The notes below the pieces were generated by a model that worked only from the letters and a program-made list of their open reading frames with translations, was not told the DNA's origin and did not search any database. From Paraburkholderia sacchari (GTDB lineage Bacteria; Pseudomonadota; Gammaproteobacteria; Burkholderiales; Burkholderiaceae): a stretch of DNA of 64,000 nt. Location of the stretch: assembly GCF_000785435.2 (NCBI RefSeq), contig NZ_JTDB02000003.1, positions 434,001-498,000 of the forward strand, read 5' to 3'. A program made the position numbers and the translations under genes. This document shows positions 9,286 through 17,216 of the stretch, piece after piece. The first letter of the stretch is position 1. The number at the start of each line of letters is the position of its first letter.

Positions 9286-10434
9286 TTAGAAGCGGTGACG
9301 CATACCAACCGTCACAGCGACCTGGTCTTGACGGGTCGAAGCCGAGCCCAGACCGTTCAGGTAAGCGCCGATACCTTCCTGGTTCGACGACACGTGTTGC
9401 CAGTCGCCTTGCAGGTAGATGTCCGTGCGCTTCGACAGTGCGTAGTCCGACTGCAGTGCGACCGTGTTGTAGTTCGGGTTCACGCCGCCGCCGAAGTTCG
9501 CACGGGTGTACGTGTACGCGCCAGCCAGGCTCAGTGCCGGGGTCAGAGCGTAACGGACGTTGCCTTCGAAGTTCTGGAAGCGTGCGCTGTTGCCGCCCAT
9601 CCCGATGCCGTTCTTCGTACCCGACTGCGTGGGCGAAATGCCAATCGCGTTGCCCAGTTGCGTCTGCGTGTAGACGAAGCCAGCCGTTGCCGGGCCGAAC
9701 GTGTAGTTCACGCCGCCACCGAACGTGCTTTGACGGCCTGCTGCGAACGTGTATTCACCCGTTTGCGCGCCCGAGTTGCCAACGCCCAGTGCCAGGTTGT
9801 TGATGTCGTTGTTCATGTGCAGGTAGCCGGCTGCAACGTTCAGGCCACCCCAGTTGTACGACGCACCAACGCTGTATGCGCGGTTGTTTGCGAATTCGCT
9901 GCTGTTCGAGAACGAGTACGTGCCGCCGAACTTGAAGCCAGCGTAGTTCACGCTCGAGTACTTGATCGTGTTGTTCAGACGAACCGAGTTGTTCAGGTTG
10001 TCGTTGTCATACGGGTGCGCTGCGATCGTGCCGCCGTATTGCGTGCCGGTGTTCGACAGCGGAGCAAGGTAGTCGACCACGGAGTCGTACTGACGACCGA
10101 GGGTGACCGCGCCGAACTGGTCGCTTGCCAGACCGACGAACGCTTGACGACCGAACATGCGGCCCGACTGACTAGCCGTGCCGTTCATGATGTTGAAGCC
10201 GTTTTCCAACGTGAAGATTGCCTTCAGGCCGCCGCCGAGGTCTTCAGCACCGCGCAGGCCCCAACGGCTGCCGTTGACCGTGCCGCTCGATGCCTTAAAC
10301 AGGCTGTGGCCACCGGAGTTGTTTGCGTAGGTGATGCCGGCGTCGATCAGGCCGTACAGCGTCACGCTGCTTTGCGCATGCGCAGCCGTTGCAAAAACGC
10401 CCGTGAGGGCAGCGACCATGAGAGTCTTTTTCAT
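9286..10434 (-). CDS. Gram-negative general porin (OmpC/Omp38-like)
   Basis: Trimeric beta-barrel outer-membrane porin of the type abundant in Burkholderia, 382 aa. The signal peptide MKKTLMVAALTGVFATAAHA ends in an AxA cleavage site before QSSVTLYGLIDAGI, the hallmark first strand. The loop region contains RQAFVGLASDQFG, and the final residues VTVGMRHRF end in Phe, as needed for BAM recognition. GGAG lies 9 nt before the ATG. A terminator shared with greB lies just downstream. Confidence 0.96.
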   Translation of the reverse strand: MKKTLMVAALTGVFATAAHAQSSVTLYGLIDAGITYANNSGGHSLFKASSGTVNGSRWGLRGAEDLGGGLKAIFTLENGFNIMNGTASQSGRMFGRQAFVGLASDQFGAVTLGRQYDSVVDYLAPLSNTGTQYGGTIAAHPYDNDNLNNSVRLNNTIKYSSVNYAGFKFGGTYSFSNSSEFANNRAYSVGASYNWGGLNVAAGYLHMNNDINNLALGVGNSGAQTGEYTFAAGRQSTFGGGVNYTFGPATAGFVYTQTQLGNAIGISPTQSGTKNGIGMGGNSARFQNFEGNVRYALTPALSLAGAYTYTRANFGGGVNPNYNTVALQSDYALSKRTDIYLQGDWQHVSSNQEGIGAYLNGLGSASTRQDQVAVTVGMRHRF

Positions 10435-10815
10435 CTTTGTAAACTCCGAGAACAGAGATGGGTTTCGTTGAACCCTGTTTGGGAAACCGTCCACGCGATG
10501 AGCAGCGAGAGGCAATACTCGCGTGGCGCGTTAATCCGTCGATGTCGGTTTCCAGACAGGCAGAGTGTAGAGAGGCTGTTCGGAAAGATGGCGTTCCGAT
10601 TCACGCAATAAAGTATTGCGAAATCTGAAATGATGCGGAGATTCGCGTTAAGCCTTGCCGGTTGGGGCTTTCAGCGGGGATTGAGATTGGCGGGGGTGGA
10701 GTGTCAACCGAACGGCGTTGTGCGATCGCTACACCAATTGCTGGTGAAAAACAACGCAAATTCGGTCGGTCGCGATTATTGCCGCCCGCGTAACAGATGA
10801 TTGTGTGCGGCAGCG
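10435..10815. other. gene-free region upstream of the porin
   Basis: No convincing coding frame; short Arg/Pro-rich frames here look like noise. It holds the porin leader and promoter region. I could not assign the porin -10/-35 with confidence. Confidence 0.5.
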
Positions 10816-10845
10816 TTAATGGATCCGCAGCGGAGTGGCTATACT
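10816..10845 (+). promoter_or_regulatory. putative promoter of the sRNA at 10852
   Basis: -35-like TTAATG at 10816-10821, an 18-bp spacer, then a good -10 TATACT at 10840-10845. Expected start of transcription is about 10851-10852. Confidence 0.5.
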
Positions 10846-10851
10846 TCAATA

Positions 10852-10935
10852 GCTGCTTTTCGAAGTGGCCTTTTTCGTTGACGAAAAAGATCTCCAAACC
10901 TTTGTCGGCGCGGCTACTTGCCGCGCTCTTTTTTT
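10852..10935 (+). ncRNA. putative trans-acting small RNA
   Basis: An orphan plus-strand transcription unit of about 84 nt with no open frame. After the predicted start come hairpin 1 (10870-10877 with 10882-10889, loop TTGA) and a single-stranded linker. A 7-bp GC stem follows (10908-10914 with 10920-10926), then TC and seven T's, an intrinsic terminator. No plus-strand gene lies upstream for this terminator to serve, since greB already ends at its own terminator. The layout (promoter, hairpin, linker, U-tract) is that of a Hfq-type sRNA. Inference from structure only. Confidence 0.5.
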
Positions 10936-10980
10936 GCGCCAGTCTCCCGGCGTCATTCTCCATGTGGCCCCGCTGAACCC

Positions 10981-11190
10981 CTATCTGCTGGGCTCTTCGG
11001 GCGGCTCCGACTGCAAGCTCCAGTCTTCCATTACATAGTGCCGGGCGTCCATAGGGGAACACAGCAGGTTGTGCCAATGGTCGCCGTGCCACGAACCGTA
11101 CGCCTCGAACTCGCCAGCCGCTCCGCTTTCCGGACCGGCGCCGTCGATCTGTACGAGCCAATGAAACCACCGTCGCAATACCGTCAGCAT
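10981..11190 (-). CDS. small hypothetical protein, 69 aa
   Basis: Not recognised. The ATG at 11190 has GGAGG 6 nt upstream, which supports translation. The protein begins MLTVLRRWFHWLVQIDGAGP and is acidic and aromatic (YGSWHGDHWHN, ARHYVMEDW), with codon use like a real gene. No signal peptide or membrane span is evident. It is alone between a porin and a cold-shock gene. Confidence 0.6.
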   Translation of the reverse strand: MLTVLRRWFHWLVQIDGAGPESGAAGEFEAYGSWHGDHWHNLLCSPMDARHYVMEDWSLQSEPPEEPSR

Positions 11191-11442
11191 GGTCGCCTCC
11201 CATTGCACGCTAACGACACACATCATGAATTGAATGTATTACTCGAACAACCGGTAAAAACACTTACGTTTGAGACGAATTGTTACATCTGAGGTAGCTT
11301 TTCCCGATTCGGCGCCGGCCTTCCATAAGAAGTAAAAAAAGTCATGTTCAAGGTAATTCATTTCTTATGCATATATATTTGCATGCTTTTTGATGCCCGC
11401 TGGTTTATCACTGAAATGGGATTGCTGTTATAAAAAATTCGC
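11191..11442. other. AT-richer gene-free region before csp
   Basis: Noticeably AT-rich against the surroundings. No open frame with a ribosome binding site. It precedes the csp promoter and may hold upstream control elements. Confidence 0.5.
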
Positions 11443-11472
11443 TTGACGGTCGATTGACGTTCCCCGTATAAC
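11443..11472 (+). promoter_or_regulatory. csp promoter
   Basis: TTGACG at 11443-11448, an 18-bp spacer, then TATAAC at 11467-11472. It predicts a 5' leader of about 110 nt before the csp ATG, the long untranslated leader typical of cold-inducible csp mRNAs. Confidence 0.65.
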
Positions 11473-11589
11473 GACCATTCTGAATTTCCTTTCAGCTTCA
11501 AATCCATTGTGGAGTGCAGAGAGGCGAGTCAGTTGGCGTTCGGCGCGTGGATATTGTCCGCGTCATTTTATTTTTAGGGAAACTGAAAG

Positions 11590-11793
11590 ATGGAAACCGG
11601 TATTGTCAAATGGTTCAATGATGCGAAGGGCTTTGGCTTCATCACGTCCGACGCCGGCGGCGACGACCTGTTCGCACACTTCTCGGAGATCCGTGCGGAC
11701 GGCTTCAAGTCGCTGAAGGAGAACCAGCGCGTCTCGTTCGAAGTCAAGGTCGGCCCGAAGGGCAAGCAGGCGGCAAACATTCAGCCCCTGTAA
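11590..11793 (+). CDS. cold-shock protein (CspA family)
   Basis: 67-aa single OB-fold nucleic-acid chaperone. RNP1 (KGFGFI) is at about residues 13-18 and RNP2-type DLFAHFSEI at 26-34, both intact. A long leader and a strong terminator make it a monocistronic unit. Which csp paralogue it is cannot be told from sequence alone. Confidence 0.96.
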   Translation: METGIVKWFNDAKGFGFITSDAGGDDLFAHFSEIRADGFKSLKENQRVSFEVKVGPKGKQAANIQPL

Positions 11794-11838
11794 GCACGGC
11801 ACGCGAGCGGGACTGCGCGCCTGCTCCCCGCGACAGAC

Positions 11839-11864
11839 AGCCCTGGTGCCCCCAGGGCTTTTTT
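11839..11864 (+). terminator. csp intrinsic terminator
   Basis: An 8-bp stem AGCCCTGG/CCAGGGCT (11839-11846 with 11852-11859), loop TGCCC, then a T-run. Confidence 0.9.
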
Positions 11865-12069
11865 GTTTCGGCGTGCAAAGAGCGCGTAATAATATTGCGC
11901 GCCTTTATGAAGTCCATGCATTTGGCGGGAAAACCCCAATTCAAAAGATTCGCCAAAAATGCAATTAAATCGCACCGCCATGAAAGCCGCCGCGGCGTAA
12001 ACACCCTGCGCGCCTCGCCCAAACGGTGCATACTTAGCCGATTTTCCCACTTCGTCTTACTGCTTCACC

Positions 12070-13233
12070 ATGTCCGACACCATTTTGAGCGCCGAATTGC
12101 CGTCCGGCGACGTTCCGCTGGTTTTCGTGGATCTTGAAACGACAGGTGGTTCGGTGGGCGAACACCGCATCACCGAAGTCGGGGTCGTCGAGGTGAAGGA
12201 TGGGCAGGCCACGCGGTGGAGTTCGCTGGTCGATCCCCAGCAAGCAATCCCCCCCTTTATTCAGCAGCTCACTGGCATCACAGACGCTATGGTCCGCGGA
12301 GCGCCGACGTTTGCCGAAATTGCGCCCGCGCTGTTCGAGCGGCTCTCGGGCCGGCTTTTCGTCGCGCACAACGCGAGTTTCGATCGTGGTTTTCTGCGTG
12401 CGGAGTTCGAGCGCGCGGGCTTTACGTTCAATCCCGATGTACTGTGCACGGTACGCCTGTCGCGTGCGCTATTTCCGGCCGAGAAGCGTCACGGTCTCGA
12501 TGCGCTGGTGGAGCGTCACGCGCTCGTGCCGGCCGACCGCCATCGCGCGCTCGCCGACGCCGATCTGCTCTGGCAATTCTGGCAGCGCCTGCCGGGGCTC
12601 GTGCCCGAGGAGATGCTCGCTGCACAGGTGGAGCGGCTGACGCGCCGGCATCGTCTCGCGGGCGATATCACCGACGATCTCATCGATACTGCCCCGGCGG
12701 GTCATGGCGTCTACGCATTTTTCGGCGAAAGCGACGTGCCGCTTTATGTCGGCCGCAGTGTTCGCGTGCGGCAGCGCGTACGTTCGCATTTGTCGGGCGA
12801 ACGGCGATCGTCACGCGAGCAGCGCATGGCGCAGCAGATCCGGCGCGTGGAATGGCAGGCGACCGGCGGGGAACTCGGTGCGCTCTTCGTCGAAGCGCGA
12901 TGGATCGCGCAATTGCGGCCGTCGTTCAACCGCATGCCGCGTGTCTCGAAGCAAGATCCAGCGGGAGCGCCCTGGCCGTTCGACGGCGCCGTGCTGGTAG
13001 AGGAGCACGATGCCACGCAGGGCCAGCCCGTCTTGCACGTTATTGATCGCTGGTGCTATCTCGGCGCGGTGGCGAGCGCGGCGCAGGCGGCGGGTCTCGT
13101 GGCGGCGTCGGCCGCTGCCGATGCGCCGTTCGAACTTTCGACGTGGCGCATTTTGCAGAGCCGCCTCGAAAAGGGCTTGCGCGTGTTGCCTTTGCAGGAC
13201 CGGGTTGCCGACGGGCTGACGAACGCAGTCTGA
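12070..13233 (+). CDS. DnaQ-like 3'-5' exonuclease fused to GIY-YIG nuclease
   Basis: 387 aa with two nuclease domains. Residues about 15-175 form a DEDDh exonuclease like DNA polymerase III epsilon: VFVDLETTGG (exo I), LFVAHNASFDRGFL (exo II) and HRALADADLLW (exo III). Residues about 210-300 form a GIY-YIG domain (GVYAFFGESDVPLYVGRSVRVRQ) as in the UvrC N-terminus and Cho. The C-terminal part (EARWIAQLRPSFNR) matches UvrC/Cho. Likely a repair nuclease: the GIY-YIG part could nick DNA and the exonuclease part resect. Epsilon-like/Cho-like fusions exist in other bacteria; substrate unknown. Confidence 0.9.
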   Translation: MSDTILSAELPSGDVPLVFVDLETTGGSVGEHRITEVGVVEVKDGQATRWSSLVDPQQAIPPFIQQLTGITDAMVRGAPTFAEIAPALFERLSGRLFVAHNASFDRGFLRAEFERAGFTFNPDVLCTVRLSRALFPAEKRHGLDALVERHALVPADRHRALADADLLWQFWQRLPGLVPEEMLAAQVERLTRRHRLAGDITDDLIDTAPAGHGVYAFFGESDVPLYVGRSVRVRQRVRSHLSGERRSSREQRMAQQIRRVEWQATGGELGALFVEARWIAQLRPSFNRMPRVSKQDPAGAPWPFDGAVLVEEHDATQGQPVLHVIDRWCYLGAVASAAQAAGLVAASAAADAPFELSTWRILQSRLEKGLRVLPLQDRVADGLTNAV

Positions 13234-13267
13234 GTGGCTTGAGCTTTGAGCGCGGACGTCGGAGCGC

Positions 13268-13858
13268 TTAAGCCATGCCGCCTACGCCGCCGCCCTCGCA
13301 GACATGGCCGAGCGCCCGTATCATCGCCTCGGCGCGCGTCGAGTCGTAACGCGTCAATTCCTTCCAGTTTGCGACTGCGCGCGCCACGCGCGCAGGGCAG
13401 TCGTCTGCGGCGCGCGTGGGCTGTACGCGCGCGAGTGCGCCGATGAGCCGCGCCGTAAGGCGATCGAGTTGCGGACGTGTGACCGTCGCGAGATCCGGCG
13501 CCGGACCGGCGGGCGCTTGCGACGATTGCCAGCTTTTGAAAAGCGCTTGCTGCACTTGCGTGCTTGCATCGATCTGGTCGCGGAAGAAGGTGCGGGCGAA
13601 CGCCGGATCGACGCCGGCGGCCGCAGCGCGTTTCTGCACGTCGGCGAGCAGTGCGTTTTCACGCGGCGTATCCGTAATCGGCTTATGGTTGAGCCATTTC
13701 CAGTGTGCAACGGGCTCGGCCAGCGAGAGGCGCTGCGAGACGAGCGCAACGAGGTTGGTGAGCGCCGTATCGTCGCCGTCGGCGCGTGCCGAGGCAGCCG
13801 GCAACATGACGAGAAGTGCGGCGGCGCAGGACGCGAATGCACGAAAAGCGGATTTCAT
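13268..13858 (-). CDS. secreted chorismate mutase (AroQ gamma class)
   Basis: 196 aa with an N-terminal signal peptide (residues 1 to about 27, ending ASARA). The helical AroQ core follows: LVALVSQRLSLAEPVAHWKW, then DTPRENALLADVQKRA and FFRDQIDAS. Gamma-class enzymes are exported and convert chorismate to prephenate in the periplasm. It is unlinked to aromatic biosynthesis genes here; the cytoplasmic chorismate mutase is in pheA at 61853. No strong ribosome binding site is seen at the ATG; I chose it because the signal peptide starts there. Confidence 0.85.
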   Translation of the reverse strand: MKSAFRAFASCAAALLVMLPAASARADGDDTALTNLVALVSQRLSLAEPVAHWKWLNHKPITDTPRENALLADVQKRAAAAGVDPAFARTFFRDQIDASTQVQQALFKSWQSSQAPAGPAPDLATVTRPQLDRLTARLIGALARVQPTRAADDCPARVARAVANWKELTRYDSTRAEAMIRALGHVCEGGGVGGMA

Positions 13859-14199
13859 TGCGAAAGGGTGGCCGGCTGGCCGAAGAGGAAAAAGCGAAGG
13901 ATAGCCGGTTATGAGGCGCTTGCTGGCCGCAGTTGCCGCAAACGTTTTCAATGCCGCAGAAAATAATCCGGGTTGTCGGTGCGATAGCGCACAAACGGCG
14001 CACAAGATGAACCGCGCACGTGCGTTGCGTCCAACGCGCGTGCGTCAGGCGAGTCGAGACTCTCCGTTTCGCGCACAACCAAATACGTGCATCATCATTT
14101 CGATAGTGCGTTCGAAAGCGCGCAGGGACCCCCGGCAATGCCTGCACGGGGTCGCCGTCTGCCTTGCACGTCTAGCGCGAGTGCGAGTGCGCTGCTCCG

Positions 14200-14349
14200 T
14201 CACTTCTGTTCGTGTGCCTTGCGTTGCTCGTCGAGAAATGCGCGCACGTGTGCGGGCAATTCATCGCCGAGAAACTCGACGGCCACCGGTTCCGGATCCG
14301 GGCTGAATACTTGGTCCGGGGTCGGAATCCTTGGCGGTTTGGCGTCCAT
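14200..14349 (-). CDS. small hypothetical protein, 49 aa
   Basis: Not recognised. ATG at 14349 with AGGAG about 7 nt upstream. It is Pro-rich and acidic at the start (MDAKPPRIPTPDQVF, DPEPVAVEFLG) with a helical C-terminus ending in AHEQK. No signal peptide. Reported because of the good ribosome binding site and gene-like codon use. Confidence 0.55.
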   Translation of the reverse strand: MDAKPPRIPTPDQVFSPDPEPVAVEFLGDELPAHVRAFLDEQRKAHEQK

Positions 14350-14870
14350 GATCTTTCTCCTATGTAAGGCAATTATCTGGCTCCGCCCTTCAATCGCGCT
14401 AGTGCCGGCCAACGCAAAGGAGCTTTTCCGGCGTGCCTGTTGCTTTATTTGCACATCGGGACAACTTATTAACTGCTCGGGAATATAATTATTCGGCTGC
14501 ACTCCATCGACGTTCGAGTGCCGCCTGAATTCGCGGCTCACGACCGTGCCGGTCCAGTCGTTGCGCTCGCGGCGCGCGGCTTCGTCCCTGACTATCCCTG
14601 ATTGCCCTGGCCCCCGGCCGCACTGGCGCGGCGGCGTTCTGGGAGCGCGGCAAGCATCGGTGTGCGTTGCTTGCCGCCTTACGTCCGCGTCTCCGGTCAA
14701 GTCCGCTACCTGTCTATATCGGCCGATTATCGGGCGACCTTGATCGCCGAAACTTAAGCAGAATTAAAACGGTGTAAGCGTTCGTTTCTGGCGAATGCAT
14801 CCGCTCCCATGTGTATTTTTGCGGCGGATTATTGTCAAAACTCGCCCTCATCATGATCGACGGTGTGCGG
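14350..14870. other. 521-bp gene-free region
   Basis: No supported coding frame. One feature stands out: a perfect 9-bp inverted repeat GCGGCAAGC/GCTTGCCGC at 14647-14655 and 14669-14677 with a 13-nt loop and no T-run. It also contains the leader of the 49-aa gene. Confidence 0.5.
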
Positions 14871-16004
14871 TCAGGATTGCACCGGCGCCGGAACCTGCTG
14901 CACATGAGCATGGTTCGCCGGTAAGGCGCGCACATTCACCTGGCCGTGAATGCGAGCCTGATGACCGTCGGCGAACATGTAATAAGGGAACGGGCGTGCC
15001 GGCTCGGACGCCGCATCGAGGCGCGCGACGAGTTCGGGTGCGAGCGTGAAGCCGAGCGCGCCAAGCGATTCCTCGAGCTGCGCGGTCTTCGTCGCCCCGA
15101 CGATGATGCTGGTCACGCCTCGCTTCTGATAAAGCCAGTTCAAGGCCACCTGGGCCATCGGCCGGCCGGCTTCAAGTGCAACACGCTCCAGTTCGCCGAC
15201 TATGGCGAAGTTGCGTGGGGAAAGCTTGTCGAAGCCGGGCGGCGGTTTCGGGCCCACGGTCTGCAGTCGGCCCGCGCCCGCTGCGGCGACGAGGCCCGAC
15301 GTGGCGTCCGTGCCCGATTGCGAAGGCCGGTATTTACCTGATAGCACGCCCATGCCGAGCGGACTCCAGGGCACGAGCCCCATGCCAAGCTGCGTTGCCA
15401 GATCGGCGAACTCGTTCTCTGCATTGCGTTCGATTAGCGAGTATTCGAGCTGCATCGCCGCGACCGGCTCGAAGCCGCGCCAGTCTGCGAGCGTCTGCGT
15501 GCGGCCCGCGTACCAGGCCGGCACGTCGGAGAGCCCCACGTAGCGGATCTTGCCGGCGCGCACGGCGTCGTCCATGGCGCGCATGACTTCGTCGGCGGGC
15601 GTCATGCGGTCCCACGTGTGCAGGTAATAGAGATCGATATAGTCGGTGCCGAGGCGTTTGAGCGAGCCATCGAGCGCGCGCAGCAGGTTCTTGCGATGAT
15701 TGCCGCCCGCATTGGGATTTCCCGTTTGCGCGTTGTACGAATACTTGGTGGCGATCACGAGCTGGTCGCGCAGACCGCGTGCGGCGGTGAAGCGTCCGAC
15801 CCAGGTTTCGCTCGTGCCCTCGGTATAGAGGTCGGCGGTATCGATGAAGTTGCCGCCGACGTCGACATAGAGGTCGAAGAGGCGGCGCGCGGTGGCTTCG
15901 TCCGCGCCCCAGCCCCATTCGGTACCGAAGGTCATCGTGCCGAGAGCGATCGGGCTGACGCGCAGGCCCGAGCGGCCGAGCAGGGTGTAGGTGTCGAGTT
16001 TCAT
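14871..16004 (-). CDS. aldo/keto reductase
   Basis: 377-aa NADPH-dependent oxidoreductase of the AKR fold. It has the AKR signature FIDTADLYTEG with catalytic Asp and Tyr, the catalytic Lys region VIATKYSY, and the catalytic His in DLYYLHTWD. Near the C-terminus, GVTSIIVGATKTAQLEESL binds the cofactor. It most resembles the Tas/YajO-like subgroup with SPLGMGVLSGKY. It is divergent from a LysR regulator that probably controls it; substrate unknown. The ribosome binding site is weak. Confidence 0.93.
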   Translation of the reverse strand: MKLDTYTLLGRSGLRVSPIALGTMTFGTEWGWGADEATARRLFDLYVDVGGNFIDTADLYTEGTSETWVGRFTAARGLRDQLVIATKYSYNAQTGNPNAGGNHRKNLLRALDGSLKRLGTDYIDLYYLHTWDRMTPADEVMRAMDDAVRAGKIRYVGLSDVPAWYAGRTQTLADWRGFEPVAAMQLEYSLIERNAENEFADLATQLGMGLVPWSPLGMGVLSGKYRPSQSGTDATSGLVAAAGAGRLQTVGPKPPPGFDKLSPRNFAIVGELERVALEAGRPMAQVALNWLYQKRGVTSIIVGATKTAQLEESLGALGFTLAPELVARLDAASEPARPFPYYMFADGHQARIHGQVNVRALPANHAHVQQVPAPVQS

Positions 16005-16153
16005 GGCGAGTGTCCAGTTTCGCGGGTTTCGCGCAAAAGCGCGCGGGTGAGGGAAGTACAGAGTCATCTTGCGCCCGATGATTTTGTGGAAAAATCGGGT
16101 TCATCTGAAATGACTGTGAAGCCACGCTTCACAATATTCGTCATGGAGGCGAG

Positions 16154-17113
16154 ATGGATCCGATGATTCCCGTCACGCCAGGCACATCCGCTCTCGCCGC
16201 GCGCCTGCCTGCGTTGCTGGCGGTCGCGGCTGTTGCGCGTCACGGCAGCTTCACGCGTGCGGCCCTCGCTTGCGGGTTGTCGACATCGGCGCTTTCGCAA
16301 AGCGTGCGCGCGCTCGAGGCGCAACTCGGCGTGCGGCTCTTCAACCGCACGACGCGTCGCGTGGCGCTGACCGAAGCGGGGGCGCAGTTTGTTGCGCGCG
16401 TGCAGCCCGCACTCACGCAGATCGAGTCGGCATTCGATGCGCTCGACGCTTCGCGCGATCAACCCGCCGGCACGTTGCGCATCAATCTACCGCGGGTCGC
16501 GAACGAGTTGCTCGTGCTCCCGCATCTCGCGGAATTCATGGAGCGGCATCCGCAGATCCGGCTCGAACTCGCGCTCGACGACGCTTTTGCGGATCTGGTG
16601 GGCGAGGGTTTCGATGCGGGCATCCGGCTCGGTGAATCGCTCGCGCCGGGCATGGTGGCGGTGCCGATCGGCGGGCCGATTCGCATCGTCGTGGTCGGTG
16701 CGCCAGCCTATTTCAGGCGCCACGCGCCTCCAGCCACCCCTGACGATCTCGCCGCTCACGACTGCCTGCACTATCGTTTCGCGACGGGTGGCGTCTACCG
16801 GTGGGAGTTCGCTCGGCCCGATGAGCCGCAGCGCGTGTTCGACACACTCACACAAGGGCGTTTCGTGACCAACGATCTACGGACAATGGTTCGTGCCGCT
16901 GAGGAGGGTGTGGGCTTGCTGCATGTGATCGAGGACTACGTGCGTGCGCCATTGGACAGCGGACGCCTCGTGCCCGTGCTTCGGGAGTCCTTGTCTAGTA
17001 TGGCGTGGATGGTGGTTCATAGTTGTGTATGCCCCCAAACGTGCCCCCAATTTTCATTGATGCCCCCCGATCTATTAGTGGCTTATGGCCATGTTGCGAA
17101 ATGGCAACAATGA
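16154..17113 (+). CDS. LysR-type regulator with replaced C-terminus
   Basis: Winged-helix domain at residues about 20-80 (GSFTRAALACGLSTSALSQSVRALEAQLG), then the substrate-binding domain (TLRINLPRVANELLVLPHLAEF). The family-like sequence runs to about residue 280 (LVPVLRESL). The last 38 residues (from MAWMVV) do not resemble the LysR end, where a final strand and helix are expected, and they are encoded in the left end of an inserted element (CPQTCPQ comes from TGCCCCC repeats). The start has GGAGG upstream. The product may be unstable or altered; it may be a pseudogene in practice. Confidence 0.8.
   Translation: MDPMIPVTPGTSALAARLPALLAVAAVARHGSFTRAALACGLSTSALSQSVRALEAQLGVRLFNRTTRRVALTEAGAQFVARVQPALTQIESAFDALDASRDQPAGTLRINLPRVANELLVLPHLAEFMERHPQIRLELALDDAFADLVGEGFDAGIRLGESLAPGMVAVPIGGPIRIVVVGAPAYFRRHAPPATPDDLAAHDCLHYRFATGGVYRWEFARPDEPQRVFDTLTQGRFVTNDLRTMVRAAEEGVGLLHVIEDYVRAPLDSGRLVPVLRESLSSMAWMVVHSCVCPQTCPQFSLMPPDLLVAYGHVAKWQQ
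17030..17067. repeat. left TGCCCCC repeats (three copies)
   Basis: TGCCCCC starts at 17030, 17042 and 17061, all in the same orientation, spaced 12 and 19 bp. They match the three copies at 18577-18616. Direct repeats of this kind (TGGGGGCA on the other strand) recur around P4-type integrase genes, and I read them as integrase arm-type binding sites. Confidence 0.7.
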
Positions 17114-17162
17114 CGGAGTTCCGCTCTATGTCTTTTGACGCGCTTACTGTGTGATCGCGAGG

Positions 17163-17184
17163 CTGTGTTTTTATACAGTATAAT
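17163..17184 (+). promoter_or_regulatory. LexA-type SOS box overlapping cargo promoter
   Basis: CTGT at 17163-17166, eight A/T-rich bases (GTTTTTAT), then ACAG at 17175-17178: an exact CTGT-N8-ACAG, the LexA site used in gamma- and betaproteobacteria. A perfect -10 TATAAT follows at once (17179-17184), so a bound repressor would block the promoter. No strong -35 is seen. The cargo start codon is 33 nt downstream of the -10. Confidence 0.65.
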
Positions 17185-17216
17185 TGTCGCGTTTCTGATA
17201 GCAGCGGGGATGCTTG

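Noticed and set aside
10601..11203. 200-aa frame on the minus strand
   Set aside because: It covers the putative sRNA on the opposite strand and overlaps the better-supported 69-aa gene in another frame. The translation is Arg-rich and lacks a ribosome binding site.
17000..17113. Duplication of the tRNA-Thr 3' end as left att site
   Set aside because: I looked for a copy of the tRNA-Thr 3' sequence near the LysR break and did not find one, so I do not claim an att pair.
17210..17212. ATG at 17210 as cargo start
   Set aside because: It is out of frame with the 328-aa protein and would give only a short peptide.
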